A DNA stretch of 64,000 bases from Rhizomys pruinosus. Lineage: Eukaryota; Chordata; Mammalia; Rodentia; Spalacidae. The translations under genes were made by a program, and so were the position numbers. Below are positions 12,151 to 22,854 of this stretch, one piece after another (position 1 is the stretch's first letter; the number at the start of each line of letters is the position of its first letter). The notes under the pieces were generated by a model. The model saw nothing but the letters and a program-made list of their open reading frames with translations. It was not told where the DNA came from and did not search any database. Location: NCBI GenBank assembly GCA_009823505.1, contig VZQC01005718.1:793199-857198 (forward strand), given 5' to 3'.

Positions 12151-12368
12151 ACCACCATGACCAAAGCTATTTATAGAAAGAAGAGTTTATTTGGCTTATG
12201 GTTCCAGAGGGATTGGAGTCCTCATGGCACGAGGCAGACCAGCAACCTGAGCACTCACATCTTCAACCATTCCCAGGAAGCAGAGAGGGCAAAACTGGAA
12301 CTGAAATGAGGCTATGAAATTTCAAAATCCCCAGTGACAGTTCCTCCATACATCCTCCAGCATCTCCT
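12151..12368. mobile_element. older rodent repeat, right part (host of the B1-B2 insertion)
   Basis: Sequence gaagagtttatttggcttat and following resemble a common rodent repeat. Its left part (gtgataaaacaccatgacca, 2448-2467) precedes the B1-B2 pair. The repeated caccatgacca on both sides is the target duplication and fixes the true order of sequence. Confidence 0.6.
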
Positions 12369-12371
12369 AAA

Positions 12372-12388
12372 GGTTAGGGTTAGGGTTT
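12372..12388 (+). repeat. short telomere-like repeat
   Basis: ggttagggttagggttt, two and a half TTAGGG units, placed exactly at the truncated 5' end of a B1. Confidence 0.85.
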
Positions 12389-12523
12389 AATCCCAGCACT
12401 TGGAGGCAAAGGGAGGCAGACCTCTGTGAGTTCAAGGCCACCCTGGTCTACAGAGTGAGTTCCAGGACAGCTGGGGTTACAGGAAGACCCTGTCTCAAAA
12501 AACAAAAAAAAAAAAAAAAAAAA
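12388..12523 (+). mobile_element. B1 SINE, 5'-truncated
   Basis: Begins at ttaatcccagcacttggagg, lacking the first ~20 nt, and ends in oligo-A. Confidence 0.88.
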
Positions 12524-12682
12524 CTCCAACTCTGGGGCCTTGGTGGTTGAAAGCAACTTCTCTCTTGGCTCTCACTGTAGTTCTTTGGGTTCCATATTCT
12601 CCTTATTTCCCTCTAAGTCTAGCTGGATTGCAGAGTTAAGTTTATGATTATGGATAAAAACTAAACAGAAAAAAAAGAACAA

Positions 12683-12865
12683 TGACTGCTCTTGCAGAGG
12701 ACCCAGGTTCGATTCTTAGCACCCACATGGCAGCTAATAACCATCCCTAACTCCAGTTCCAGGGGAATCCAATGTCCTCTTCTGACCTCCACAGGCATTG
12801 CACAACACGGATACACTTACATATATGCAGGCAATACACTCATACAGATAAAAATAACTTAAAAA
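12683..12865 (+). mobile_element. B2 SINE, 5'-truncated
   Basis: Begins actgctcttgcagaggaccc; it lacks the internal duplication and has an ATAAAAATAA tail. Confidence 0.85.
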
Positions 12866-12879
12866 TTAATCTCCAACTC

Positions 12880-13020
12880 TGTCTGGCATGGTGGCACACA
12901 CCTATATCAGCACTTGGGAGGCAGAGGCTGACTTGATCTACATAGCTAGTTCCAAGATATCTAGGGCTACAGGGAGACCCTGTCTCAAAAAAATAAAAAA
13001 GAAAATAAAACAAAACAAAA
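12880..13020 (+). mobile_element. B1 SINE with internal deletion
   Basis: tggcatggtggcacacacct to ggagaccctgtctcaaaaaa; part of the middle is missing. Confidence 0.82.
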
Positions 13021-13162
13021 ATCTCCAACTCTTCAAGATTCACTTTGCCTGAAATTCTTTTCTTCAATGAGACTTCAGTTTTGCCCAAGAAGAGGCCCCT
13101 AAAGGGATGGAATGGAACTGTGCCTCTGTCCCTATTGCCAGTAATAAACTGACACTCCAGTA

Positions 13163-13318
13163 ATTGCCCACGCACACTGAGGCCAGAAGAGGGTGTTGGA
13201 GCTCCTGAAACTGAGGCTATTAATGGTTGCAAGTGCCATGTGTGTGCTGGAAACCAAACCTGGATCTTCTGTAAAAACAGCCAGTGCTCTGAACAGCTGA
13301 GCCATCTCTCCAGCCCCT
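13163..13318 (-). mobile_element. B2 SINE, old
   Basis: aggccagaagagggtgttgg to gagccatctctccagcccc. Confidence 0.8.
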
Positions 13319-13319
13319 T

Positions 13320-14188
13320 GTTTTGATTTCCTGACTGCAACATCCAGCAAGGTTTCACAGAAACAGGCACCCTCTCTCTACAGTGATTATGAGGCCACAG
13401 GAATGTCCATTTCAGGTCCTAAATAACTGGTCATATCAGCCTATATAGAGATTGGAAAGACTTCTTACTTTGCAAAGTGGGGAGTGTTGGGGGTGGGGGG
13501 AGATAAGCAGGATCTGTGACAGCTGAGGGAGATGTGAGAAAGCTCCCTCCACAAGCACAGCCCCAGTTGTTTGGATTACTGATAATACTTTTCTTTACTG
13601 AGCGTCTACTTTATTCTGTTAGCTATGCAGGCTGTGGTTGGGGCTGGAGGAACCTGCCTCTAACACTCCCAGGGAAAGCCACCCTGGCAGGGTGGTAAGG
13701 CTTTGTAACCAGAGTTATTGGGGTCAGAGCCTATGACCCCAGGAGCCCTAATAAACTAGGTTGGGCCACAGGTCTTCAATATGCCAATTAAAGAGACAAT
13801 AGTGAAAAGCATAGAAAAATTTATTCAATATGGCCATATTGGAAAGAGGAACAATTAAATGAGGCCCAATAACATCCCCAAGTTTTTCCTTGGAATACTG
13901 ACATGAGGTTTAGGTTCAGAGGGTAAGAAGTATGCATAATTAAGCAGTCCTGGTTAAGGTGTAGTCCCACCTACTACAGACTAGGCTCCATTCTCCCCAG
14001 CAATGTGGTCTGGTAAATTGTCTGAGTGCTTTACACCACTTCCTGAGAGACAAGTTCCTCATCTGACTTGTACCAGGCTCCCCTCTTCCAGCATAAGATT
14101 CCTAGGAAAAGTACAATTCCTTGGGGACCATTATTTCAATAATCTGATAGGCAAAATGAGGGACACAAATATAATTTGTAAATATTTT
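13320..14188. other. intergenic sequence, no gene seen
   Basis: Mostly unique-looking sequence. 13800-14110 resembles an old rodent interspersed repeat that I cannot name. Confidence 0.4.
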
Positions 14189-14400
14189 AAGGGATGGAGA
14201 GATGGTTCATCAGTTAAGAGCACTGGTTGCTCTTGCCTAGGACCCAGGTTTGGTTCCCAACGCACACATGGCAGCTTGCAACCATTAATAGCCTCAGTTT
14301 CAAGAGATCCACCTCTCTCTTCTGGCCCTCACAGACATTGCATGACAGGGGTGCACTTACATATATGCAAGCAAAACACTCATACACATAAAATAAGTAA
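14189..14400 (+). mobile_element. B2 SINE
   Basis: gggatggagagatggttcat through the A-rich tail aaaataagtaaa, moderately diverged. Confidence 0.85.
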
Positions 14401-14401
14401 A

Positions 14402-14562
14402 TTACATCTACTTATTTATGTGTATAGGCATGTGGGCTCAATTGTAGAGATCAGAGGACAACTTGTGGGAGTCTTCTCCTTCTACCATGTGGGTTCCAGG
14501 GATTGAACTAAGGTCATCAGGCTTAGTGGCACCTTTACCTACTGAGCTATCTCACTGAACCA
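14402..14562 (-). mobile_element. B3-like SINE
   Basis: Antisense tRNA-SINE with atcagaggacaacttgtggg and actgagctatctcactgaac. Confidence 0.7.
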
Positions 14563-14738
14563 CAAGTGTCTCTTCAGTGTGCCTTCCTTCTCTCCAGGAT
14601 GGTTTACAGAATCATGTCTTATCTGTATTTGTCATAGGTCCAAAAGATGGGGTGAAGAAATTTGATGCCCTCCTACTAGGTGCCAGAAAAGGCACACACC
14701 ATGTTTCCATATGAAGTTTTCACTCTGCAGGATGCCAT

Positions 14739-14742
<4 letters not shown>

Positions 14743-14794
<52 letters not shown>
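14743..14794 (+). repeat. (TC)n microsatellite
   Basis: About 26 uninterrupted TC dinucleotides. Confidence 0.95.
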
Positions 14795-14796
<2 letters not shown>

Positions 14797-15034
14797 TTCC
14801 CCACCCTCTGCTCCCATTTGGCTGAGGCTAAGAGAGGGGAAAGGACTGAGATTTAGTTTAAGGATTAATTAATAAGATTTGGGGGATCTACAATCCAAAA
14901 TATTCAGTGCTGGCTGGAGACCCAGGACAGTTAAGTATTGTGGCTTCAGTTCAGAGGCCAACAGAATTACTTCAGCTGACTGAATGACCCATCCACTCAC
15001 AGAGGGTAATTTGCTTTGTTCAAAGGCCTGTGGT

Positions 15035-15120
15035 TTTGGCCTGCGAGTGCACCCTGTGGTAGAGCAACTGCTTAGCACTTATGAGACCCAGGGTCCCAGC
15101 CAGACAACAAAAAGTCTACA
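15035..15120 (+). mobile_element. ID-like SINE
   Basis: gtggtagagcaactgcttag and the following agacccagggtccc resemble the BC1/ID tRNA-Ala head. It is degraded. Confidence 0.5.
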
Positions 15121-15790
15121 AATTTAAATGATAATCACATCTAAGAAAATACTATCACAGAAACATCTAGAACAAAAGCTAAATGCTATAGCCAGCCTGG
15201 TTGTCTCAGAGTTTGTGCAGTTAGAAGCTCTCCCTCAGTTTCTGCTCTCCTCCAGCCTCCAGGCCAGACATTTAAATTTCTTCCTTCTTTCAGGTGCAAG
15301 GGCCTACCACCATTTTGTTCACTGGGCTGGCTTCAAGTCACATTCTGCTTTTCTCCCAGTAGCTCCTTGACCTCTGCTCAACACATTTGATCCTGACCCC
15401 ACCCCTACCTCTTCCTTGAAAGATGTACCCACCTCAGGATTCCTCTACTTTTCTGGTCCCCCCTTCTCTACCCCCTCCCCTCTGACGTGTTCCCCTCTGT
15501 CTCTTCCTCTCTACTTCCTCCTGGCTACTTCTCCACTCCTGCAGCCCCAAACATAGTTCCACTTCCAGCTGAAGCTTCCCACCTTTCTTCCTAGGGGTCT
15601 TATTGTTTATGGTTTGTTTTTCTTACATTTATAATTTTGCATGTGTGTATGCGTCTGAGCAAATTCACGGAGGTCGGAGGACAACTCACTAAAATTAGTT
15701 CTCTCCTGCTTCTAGGTCTTGTTAGTCTCTTCAACTCAGTGACCTCCATAAAAGAGAACTGTCCTTGGCCACACCTTTCTCCAATCCCTG
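15121..15790. other. intergenic sequence, no gene seen
   Basis: Pyrimidine-rich stretch at 15380-15560; possible B3-like fragment at about 15640-15775. Confidence 0.4.
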
Positions 15791-15794
15791 AATA

Positions 15795-16445
15795 TACAGA
15801 GACCTAAGGAACAGAAATATATCTCAGAAATAAACCACACAGTTGGAAGCAATGGATTCTCAACACACCCACACCATACTTTAGAAAAAGGACAGCCTCT
15901 TCAACAAATGGTGATGGAGAAACTGGCAGTGTAAACTGAGTTTCCAGAAAAAAAGCCACATCTTGTTAAAGATTCTACAAGGCTGAGTAACTGAGTACTA
16001 TTTACCTGATTGTGGAGGATTGGAATGTTACAGAGCCAGAGCCAAATTATCTTGGGCTATCAATACCCATTGATTAGCCCCCTCAGTACCTATCTGTTGA
16101 TCACACTGGTGTCTGACTTAACATCCTTGTGACAATCACAGGAAACCTTTTAGAATGTATTAACAAACCATTAGCTTCCAACATCCTGAAAGCTAAGAAC
16201 AACCTAGAGCAGAACTTTCCCAGATTCTATGTTCACTACTGCACTATTCATGGAAGCCAAGGCCATCCACAGGTGGATAAAGGGAATATGACATATATAC
16301 ACAATGGAGTTTTTTTTCAGCCATAAAACAGGAAATACTGTTGGAGCCAAATGGACGGAACAGAGGGCCTCATGCTAACTGCAACGTTAGCACAGAAAGA
16401 CACTGCACGTACTCCCCCATATGTGAAAGGCTAAGAAAAGAGTAA
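15795..16445 (+). mobile_element. L1 fragments, sense
   Basis: Diverged ORF2/3' end pieces: caacaaatggtgatggagaa, tattcatggaagccaaggcc, tacacaatggagtttttttt. Confidence 0.7.
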
Positions 16446-16448
16446 ACC

Positions 16449-16612
16449 AAGCAGGTGAGATAGTCTATAGGATAAAGCTGCTTGCCACCAAGCCTGTTGA
16501 CTTGAGTTCAATCCCTAAGACCCCAACTCCCCAAGTTGCCTGCTCACCCCCATGGAATGTACCTTGGCATGCACACTAACTCCCACCCACACAAATAAAC
16601 GAATATATCAAG
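16449..16612 (+). mobile_element. B3-like SINE
   Basis: aaagctgcttgccaccaagc and gacttgagttcaatccctaa are B3-type; tail acaaataaac. Confidence 0.65.
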
Positions 16613-16744
16613 AATAGTTTTTAAAGTAAGTCAATCTAAAGTAAACAAGAGCTGGCTAGGGACAGAGAGGGATGTGGGGAGAATGGACGTATATGGCTAT
16701 TGCATGCTGTCTGTACTCAGGAATGGTACTCTAAATCTCAATGT

Positions 16745-16897
16745 CTACTTTTATTTTTTTGTTAGACTGGGTATCATTTATCCAAGTTGACCTTGAACTC
16801 ACTGTACAGCTGATGACCTTGAACTCCTGATTTCTCCTGCCTCCACCCACCTCCTGAGTGCTGAGATTACAGGCATGGTTCACCATGCCTGGCTTTG
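16745..16897 (-). mobile_element. old B1/PB1-type SINE
   Basis: Diverged antisense B1 with a duplicated gaccttgaactc motif, ending caccatgcctggc. Confidence 0.6.
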
Positions 16898-16954
16898 TCA
16901 TGGTGAGGAGGCTTAGTGCATGTGGGTAAGAACTGTGTCAAATGAGCTACCTCC

Positions 16955-17072
16955 CCATCTTTTTTTATTTTTAAGACAAGATCTCACTGACAAGACTAGC
17001 TTTAAAGTCTGTCCCTCCCTACTTCAGCCTCCAGAGTACAGGGATTACAGCTGTGTAACACTATGCCTAGTG
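16955..17072 (-). mobile_element. old B1 fragment
   Basis: tttttaagacaagatctcac to acagggattacagctgtgta. Confidence 0.55.
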
Positions 17073-17285
17073 TTTAAAGTATATGTTAACAAAATGAAAC
17101 AAAAACTGTCACTGGGTTCTACCCTGGCCATTCTCACATTGTTGTTCAGTCTAATTGAGCAAACAAGCTCCTGCAACATGGCAGTGTCCATGTTTCTTTA
17201 AGATGTCTGTAACTAATGGCATTTATTACAGCCATTTTTAATGTTTTGAGGGGGTTTGGGGTTTTTGTGTGTGGTTTTATTTTTT

Positions 17286-17592
17286 TTACTTTTTTGGTCT
17301 TTTTGAGACAGGATCTCCCTGTAGCCCCAGCTGTCCTGGAACTCACCATGTAGAGCAGGCTGGCCTTGAACTCACAGAGATCCACTTGCCTCTGCCTCCC
17401 AAGTGCTGAGATTAAAGTTGTGCACCACCACGCCTGACCCTTTTTTTTTTTTTTGTCTTTTCGAGACAGGGTCTCTCTATATAGTCCTGGAACTCACTCT
17501 GTAGACCAGGCTGGCCTTGAACTCACAAAGATCCGCCTGCCTCTGCCTCCCAAGTGCTAGGATTAAAGGCGTGTGCCACCACGCCCAGCTGC
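17286..17592 (-). mobile_element. two tandem B1 SINEs inside one target duplication
   Basis: Antisense B1 at about 17286-17421 and another at about 17437-17592. The direct repeat ccatttttaatgtttt flanks the pair (about 17232 and 17599). Confidence 0.88.
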
Positions 17593-17594
17593 AC

Positions 17595-17835
17595 CGACCC
17601 ATTTTTAATGTTTTTATTACCATATTTTGGTTATACATAATAATTGGCTTCATTATGGCCTCTTCATACAAGTATATAAAGTACTTGGGTCATATTCACT
17701 CCATTACCCTCTCTTACCCTCCTTCCACTGATCCTTTTCCTCTTCCCAACTAGTGTCCCTTCTAATTTCACATAATTTGTGTGTGACCCAGTAAGTTTTA
17801 TTAGGGTTGCTTACAGGAGCATAAGCACCTTTGGG
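17595..17835 (-). mobile_element. L1 3'-end fragment, antisense
   Basis: Rodent L1 3' UTR-like text: gacccagtaagttttattag and ggttgcttacaggagcataa. Confidence 0.6.
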
Positions 17836-18580
17836 CTAAATGCAGAAGAAACCCAAAGTAAGGACATATTTGGAGCCACAGAAGACTACTGAACAGTGAG
17901 AGGGGACCTGGGTCCAGGAAGGTCCAAGGTCAGAGGAAAGAACTAAAGTCCAGAGTGAAAACCACATGGGGTGTATCAGCCATCTGTCAGTCCTGCATTT
18001 AGCTGCTTGAGGGCTCCAGGAAGCAAGCCTTAGAGCAGGAATCCACACACTCAGCAGTCAATCACTAGGCCTGGCTTGCTTCAGAGGGGTCTTTGGTTGT
18101 TCCAGGCTGTGATTCCTGGCCGGTGTTCCTGTGCTAGGTTAGGTTAAGTTGAAAGGTGGTTCCTACTGCTAGCTGCAGCCTCCAGGTCTAAGCTCTGGGT
18201 GGCCCTGGCCCAGATCTGCAGCCACCTGGGGAACAATCACCATTCATTCCTGTGTTTGGTTATTTCCTGCCTATGCCACAGAATCTGGACATCTGAGAGA
18301 GTAACTGCTACTCAGAAGTGATTGTCCCAGCTTTTCAGGAGGAAATGAAGCCCTCAGTCCAGAGGACAAAGGCAGTCGGCTGGTGGTGGAGTGCTTTCAT
18401 CGAGACACCTTTTTAGGGGAACTGACTTCCTTCTATATACCCTGAAATGAAACCTGAAGAAAAGCAGCACAGTAGCTACCCAGTTGGCAGAACTTTCTCT
18501 GCCTCTTATCTCAACCCAATTCCATTGCTGAGCCCTGTAGAACGAGCACGGGGCCAAGAACCGCCCAGAAACTGGAGAGG
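17836..18580. other. upstream flank of the Zfp496 promoter, no gene seen
   Basis: Unique, repeat-poor sequence; nothing recognisable as an exon. Confidence 0.5.
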
Positions 18581-18585
18581 ATTTG

Positions 18586-18610
18586 GGCTGTACTCAGCAC
18601 AGGATAGTAT

Positions 18611-18658
<48 letters not shown>

Positions 18659-18671
18659 GAGAGTATTTAGG

Positions 18672-18709
<38 letters not shown>

Positions 18710-18760
18710 GAGAGTATTTAGGCTGTACTCAGCACAGGGTAGTATTCTTGTGTGTGTAGG
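18586..18760 (+). repeat. TG minisatellite with duplicated flank units
   Basis: (TG)n runs at about 18613-18657 and 18673-18708. The linker gtaggagagtatttaggctg occurs twice and ctgtactcagcacagg occurs at about 18589 and 18722, so the array grew by unit duplication. It ends about 220 bp before the CpG island. Confidence 0.9.
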
Positions 18761-18979
18761 TCCTGGTTCTGGTTCTTGCATGGCCCTCACTCTCCATGAT
18801 AGAGGTGAACGCCTTTCTCTGTGCAGCGGATCAACCTTTCACTCTCTAAGGCAGCAGAGAGCTCCCAGACTCCCTCTTGGAGAGGATTGGCAGCCTTCCA
18901 TCCGCAGACTCACCTAGACTGTCCCAGTGTCGGGAGGGACAGAGTGCTACAGCCTTTTTCTTAAACCGAGAGTTCCCAG

Positions 18980-19810
18980 CCACGAAAAGCGCGGGCCAAC
19001 GCTGCCGGGTGCGCAGTGAGGATATGCTCAGCGTTTCTCTAGTCCGGCTGGCCTGGTGGGATTTGGCAGCGCCGGCTTAGATGTGGAATTTGGGCTGGAA
19101 GAGGTTGGACTACACCGGCACAGACCCGGTGCGGATGGTCACCGGGCAATCCTGCTCTCCTGCCCCCCCCCATTCTGGCATCTAGCCAGCGCTGTCGGAC
19201 CCGCCCTTCCCCGCGCCCACTCGCGCGGGCGAGAGGCGCGAGGAAGAGCGGAGCCCCGAGCTGGCCTCTCCCGCGGCCGACCACACGTAACGGGGCGCCC
19301 GGCGCCCCAGAGCCCAGGTCGCGCGCACCCCTCTCAGGCCCCGGAGCCCCACAAAGCCCGCCCGGGCGCCCAGGCCGGCGGAGCAGGGCGGGGCTGGCCG
19401 CGCTGGCCGGGGGTGTCGGATGTCACCCCCCGCGCACACCTCGGCCGGGGGGCGGGGAAGCGAACCACTGAGATGCGGAGACCTCCTCGGTCCTAGAGCG
19501 GAGCAGGAAGTGTCCCAGGGGAGGGAGCCGGAGGGCTCCGGCCTTTCCTTTCGGCAGCGGCCCGGCCTGCGCGGCCCGCCAACCGGGACGCGGTGCGGCG
19601 GTGAGTGCGCCCCGGCCCCGCTTCCCGCGCCGCGCTGCCTGTGCCCGGGCCCCGTAACCCCTCCCGGGGCCTGGTCCCCTCTTCCCGCCCCGATCCTCAG
19701 CCCTGCTCCCACCTCTCCTCTTCCCGCGCCCTGGCCTTCATCCTGCACCCCGTGCTCCGGCCCTGCGCTCTGTCCCGCGTCCCCAGCAGTGCGCGCGGGA
19801 TGAAGCGGTG
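18980..19810 (+). promoter_or_regulatory. Zfp496: CpG-island promoter of Zfp496
   Basis: This is the only long GC-rich, CpG-dense stretch in the clean part of the window. It has Sp1-type GC boxes at 19386-19394 (GGGCGGGGC) and 19450-19458, an ETS-like AGGAAGTG at 19505-19512, and no TATA box. It sits immediately upstream of the first inferred donor (19601). These traits fit a TATA-less housekeeping promoter with dispersed start sites. The exact start site cannot be read from sequence. No gene is evident in the opposite direction, although such promoters often fire both ways. Confidence 0.8.
19400..19600 (+). other. Zfp496: Zfp496 untranslated exon 1 (5' limit approximate)
   Basis: A strong donor follows position 19600 (gcggcg|gtgagtg) inside the CpG island, 3' of the GC boxes and the ETS-like site. 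The 5' boundary is an estimate. This exon is inferred only from promoter position and donor quality. Confidence 0.5.
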
Positions 19811-19824
19811 CGATTGCCTTTCAG

Positions 19825-19957
19825 GCGTCTCCCTTAGCTTCCAAGCCCAGCTGGTGCTTTCTGGATGATCCCGAGACGTTTGGCCTGGCCAGGGACGGAG
19901 TCTGGCCCATGCAGAGGAACCGCTCTGGCAGAGACACCCGGGAGACGGGGCTGGAAG
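19825..19957 (+). other. Zfp496: possible Zfp496 untranslated exon 2
   Basis: An acceptor (gcctttcag at 19816-19824) and a consensus donor (ctggaag|gtgagg at 19957/19958) bracket 133 bp. It may be an alternative or constitutive 5' UTR exon. No transcript evidence is available. Confidence 0.35.
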
Positions 19958-20969
19958 GTGAGGACCTGCTGCCCTGGATCCCAGGCTTCGAGGTGAGCAA
20001 CCCGAGCTGGCCAACTTGGAGGCGTGTAAGAGACCGAAAAGCCCCTGTTCTCCTGGCCTAAAAGCCCTCATTCCTTTCCTGCGACCGTGCTTGTACCTCC
20101 CGTTCCTGCTAAGCAAGCCCCGCCTCTGCGTTGGGAACCCTCCCCTCTCCAACGTTAGTTCATTCATCAAGCTTCCGCTCTGAGCCTCCTGCGCGCCAGG
20201 TGCCGGGTGACAAAGAAGAACCCGATTGTGTGGCCTGAGCGCTCCCAGAGAATAGTCCCTTAGCAGAAGTGGGTGCTGCAGGTGTGGGGCGCAGGCTCCC
20301 CCACCCTGAGGGCAGACCTGAGCCGCCCGGGGCCCACCAGGTGGGAGGTATTGGGCGGAGGGAGCTGGAAGGAGAACCAGATTGGGTCCTTAAGATACAG
20401 AGATGTGAAATTTAAAAAATCCGGCTCAGAGCAGTCGCAGTTCCCAGCCCTTTGCCCTCGGATTCCCCTTAGGGATTCCTGTATATGTCTGTACTTTGGA
20501 AGTCCAGAAATTTCGGAGTTCAGTTGCTTAGTGGCTTTCCTGTTATCTCGCCTTCCTGCAAAGTGGGAGTGAGGCTTGTGTCCACCTTGTATGCTGTGGG
20601 AGGTGGCGGTTCTGACCTGCTGGGAATCTGTCAGGTGAGGGTGTGAGGAGCCAGTGGTCCTGCCTGGAATTCCAGGAGCCCTGAGAACAGAACCCTGGGT
20701 GTCCCCGCATGACTACTCTCTGTGTTCTGAAGTGTGGGTCAGAGAACACCAGTTCTGTGCCCTGGCAATATTAGCCTGGGAGGTATAGCATCTCCAAACT
20801 CTGGCAGTCTACGGCATCCAGGGCTCCTAGAAGACTGAGCTAGGCTGAGCTCATAACGGAGGAAGGGCTATGAAATGTGTATTCCTGCCTTGCACATGGT
20901 TTAGCGAGAATGAGGGTTACATTTTTTTTTTAGATTTTTTAAAATGTTAATTTACTTTTTTTAATTTTT

Positions 20970-21199
20970 TTTTATTTCTGTATGTGTATAAATGTACTGT
21001 CTGCATGTAGGTTTGTGCGCCCGTGTCATGCAATGCCGCGGAGGTCAGAAGAGGGTGTTGGATTCCCCTGGAACTGGAGTTCTCCTGGAATTGGAGTTTC
21101 AGACGGGTTCTCAGCCGCCATGTGGGTGCTGTGGATCGAACCCGGGTCCTCTGTAAGAGCGGTCAGCGCTCTTAACCACTAGGCCATCTCTCCAGCCAC
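20970..21199 (-). mobile_element. B2 SINE, internal-duplication subfamily
   Basis: ttctgtatgtgtataaatgt to ctaggccatctctccagcc; contains both ggaactggagtt and ggaattggagtt units. Confidence 0.92.
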
Positions 21200-21211
21200 A
21201 TGTTAATTTAC

Positions 21212-21391
21212 TTTTTAAAGATTTTATTTTTAAATGATATGCATATGGGGGCTGAGGTATGTGCCCAAGGTTGCAGTGCCCATGGAGGCCAGAAGAGGGT
21301 TAGACAGATCCCCTACAGAAAACTATGAGCCACCTAATGTGGGCGCTGGGAACCCAACTCAGGCTCTCTACACATTGTCTCTCCAGCCCCC
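21212..21391 (-). mobile_element. old B2 SINE
   Basis: aggccagaagagggttagac and tgtctctccagcccc. Confidence 0.65.
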
Positions 21392-21399
21392 CCAAATAA

Positions 21400-21625
21400 G
21401 TAATCTTTTTTTTTTTTTTTTTTTTTNNNNNNNNNNNNNNNNNNNNNNNNNNNNNNNNNNNNNTTTTTTTTTTTGGCTTTTCGAGACAAGGTCTCCCTGT
21501 GGCCCCAGCTGTCCTGGAACTCACTCTATAGACCAGGCTGGCCTTGAACTCACAAAGATCCGCCTGCCTCTGCCTCCCAAGTGCTAGGATTAAAGGCATG
21601 CGCCACCATGCCCGGCATAAGTAAT
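21400..21625 (-). mobile_element. B1 SINE with sequence gap in its oligo-T
   Basis: The target duplication ataagtaatctttt lies at about 21398 and 21617. The 37 N (21427-21463) fall in the T tract between the left duplication and the B1 body, so little more than homopolymer is missing. Confidence 0.9.
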
Positions 21626-22323
21626 CTTTTAATATAGGATACAGATTATAGTTCATACGTTGGACTCAGTTGGGCATAAGGTTTTCCTTAAAGGACTGAT
21701 AACTTTAGGTAAGGAGTGGGTTTGGTGGACTAACCCAGAACCCTGCAGCTCTACCACTGAGCTTCACCCAAAGCCTAGCAATGGTGTTTGTTAATATTCA
21801 GTTATTTTCTGGTAAACTTCATGCAGCTGTCTCTGAGTTCCTCATCTGCCTGGGAGTCTTCTCACCTGTGCTTCAGCCCCTGCCTTGCAGTGCAGGCTCT
21901 GTTGGCTTCTTGTCCTTCTGTTCTGTCCTCTTTGACAGAGTGGAATTGCCACTGGATGGTCTTTGATGGCTCTTCCCACACATCGATCTTTTTTCCAGCT
22001 CAGTTTATGAAGGTCTCAAGAGCAAAGACAGTGACTTTATATCCAAAGCTTCAAGAGAGTGGCCTGCTGGGGATACCCTCCAGGAGGACCTGGCCACAAA
22101 GGTATCAGAGGAGCCTTGGTTCCACATCTCTGCATGTCACCCATTGGTATCCTGGGATGCTGGAAACGCCAGTATTGCCACTACTTGTCTACCAGATTTC
22201 CTGCCTTCTTCACTGCCACCTGTTAGGGGACTCCTTGTGGAGTGATGCTGGTGGGAAGGGTCATCTTTCTTTCTATACTCATGTGTAAGGACCAGCCACA
22301 CCAACACTCCTTACGTTTCCCAG
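21626..22323. other. intron, possible cryptic or alternative exon
   Basis: Unique sequence. An acceptor-like ttttttccag ends at 21998 and a donor-like acaaag|gtatcag follows 22101, defining a 103-bp candidate exon with no known counterpart. Confidence 0.3.
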
Positions 22324-22854
22324 GGCTTCTCCAAAAGGCTGGTCTCCGTGGGCTCTGTCTGCCACTCCCTCAGAAACAACCACGGGAGAGCAGAGCATTG
22401 AAGTCAGCGATTTCTGTTTGGAAATAGGGTCGTCTTCTGCTGCTGACCCCCATCAAATCCCATCATGCCCACAGCCCTGTGCCCCAGAGTCTTGGCTCCA
22501 AAGGAAAGTGAAGAGCCCAGGAAAATGCGGAGCCCTCCTGGAGAGAACCCTAGCTCGCAGGGTGAGCTTCCCAGCCCAGAGTCCTCCCGGCGCCTCTTCC
22601 GCCGGTTCCGATACCAAGAAGCCGCGGGCCCACGGGAGGCCTTGCAGCGTCTCTGGGAGCTGTGCCGGGGCTGGCTGCGGCTCGAAAGGCACACAAAGGA
22701 GCAGATCCTGGAGCTACTGGTGCTTGAGCAGTTCTTGGCCATCCTGCCGTGGGAGATCCAGAGCTGGGTGCGTGCCCAGGAGCCCGAGAGCGGCGAGCAG
22801 GCTGTGGCTGCAGTGGAGGCCCTGGAACGGGAACCAGGGAGACCCTGGCAGTGG
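22324..22854 (+). CDS. Zfp496: Zfp496 exon with 5' UTR end, start codon and SCAN domain
   Basis: The likely acceptor tttcccag ends at 22323, so 22324-22464 is 5' UTR. Coding runs 22465-22854, residues 1-130, ending at a codon boundary before gtgagc. The SCAN domain occupies about residues 41-123, with the hallmark [11 protein letters not shown] near 85-95 and [20 protein letters not shown] at 101-120. SCAN domains form helical homo- or heterodimers with other SCAN proteins. Serine/proline-rich residues 20-40 precede it. One residue to note is W96 in the LPWEIQ segment, where many SCAN domains have arginine or glutamate. Confidence 0.93.

Noticed and set aside
18447..18917. Open frame with Cys-Val repeats before the promoter
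   Set aside because: TG microsatellite translation, no homology recognised.
19182..19748. 188-residue reverse-strand frame and other frames in the CpG island
   Set aside because: GC-rich sequence lacks stop codons by chance; no family resemblance or splice support.
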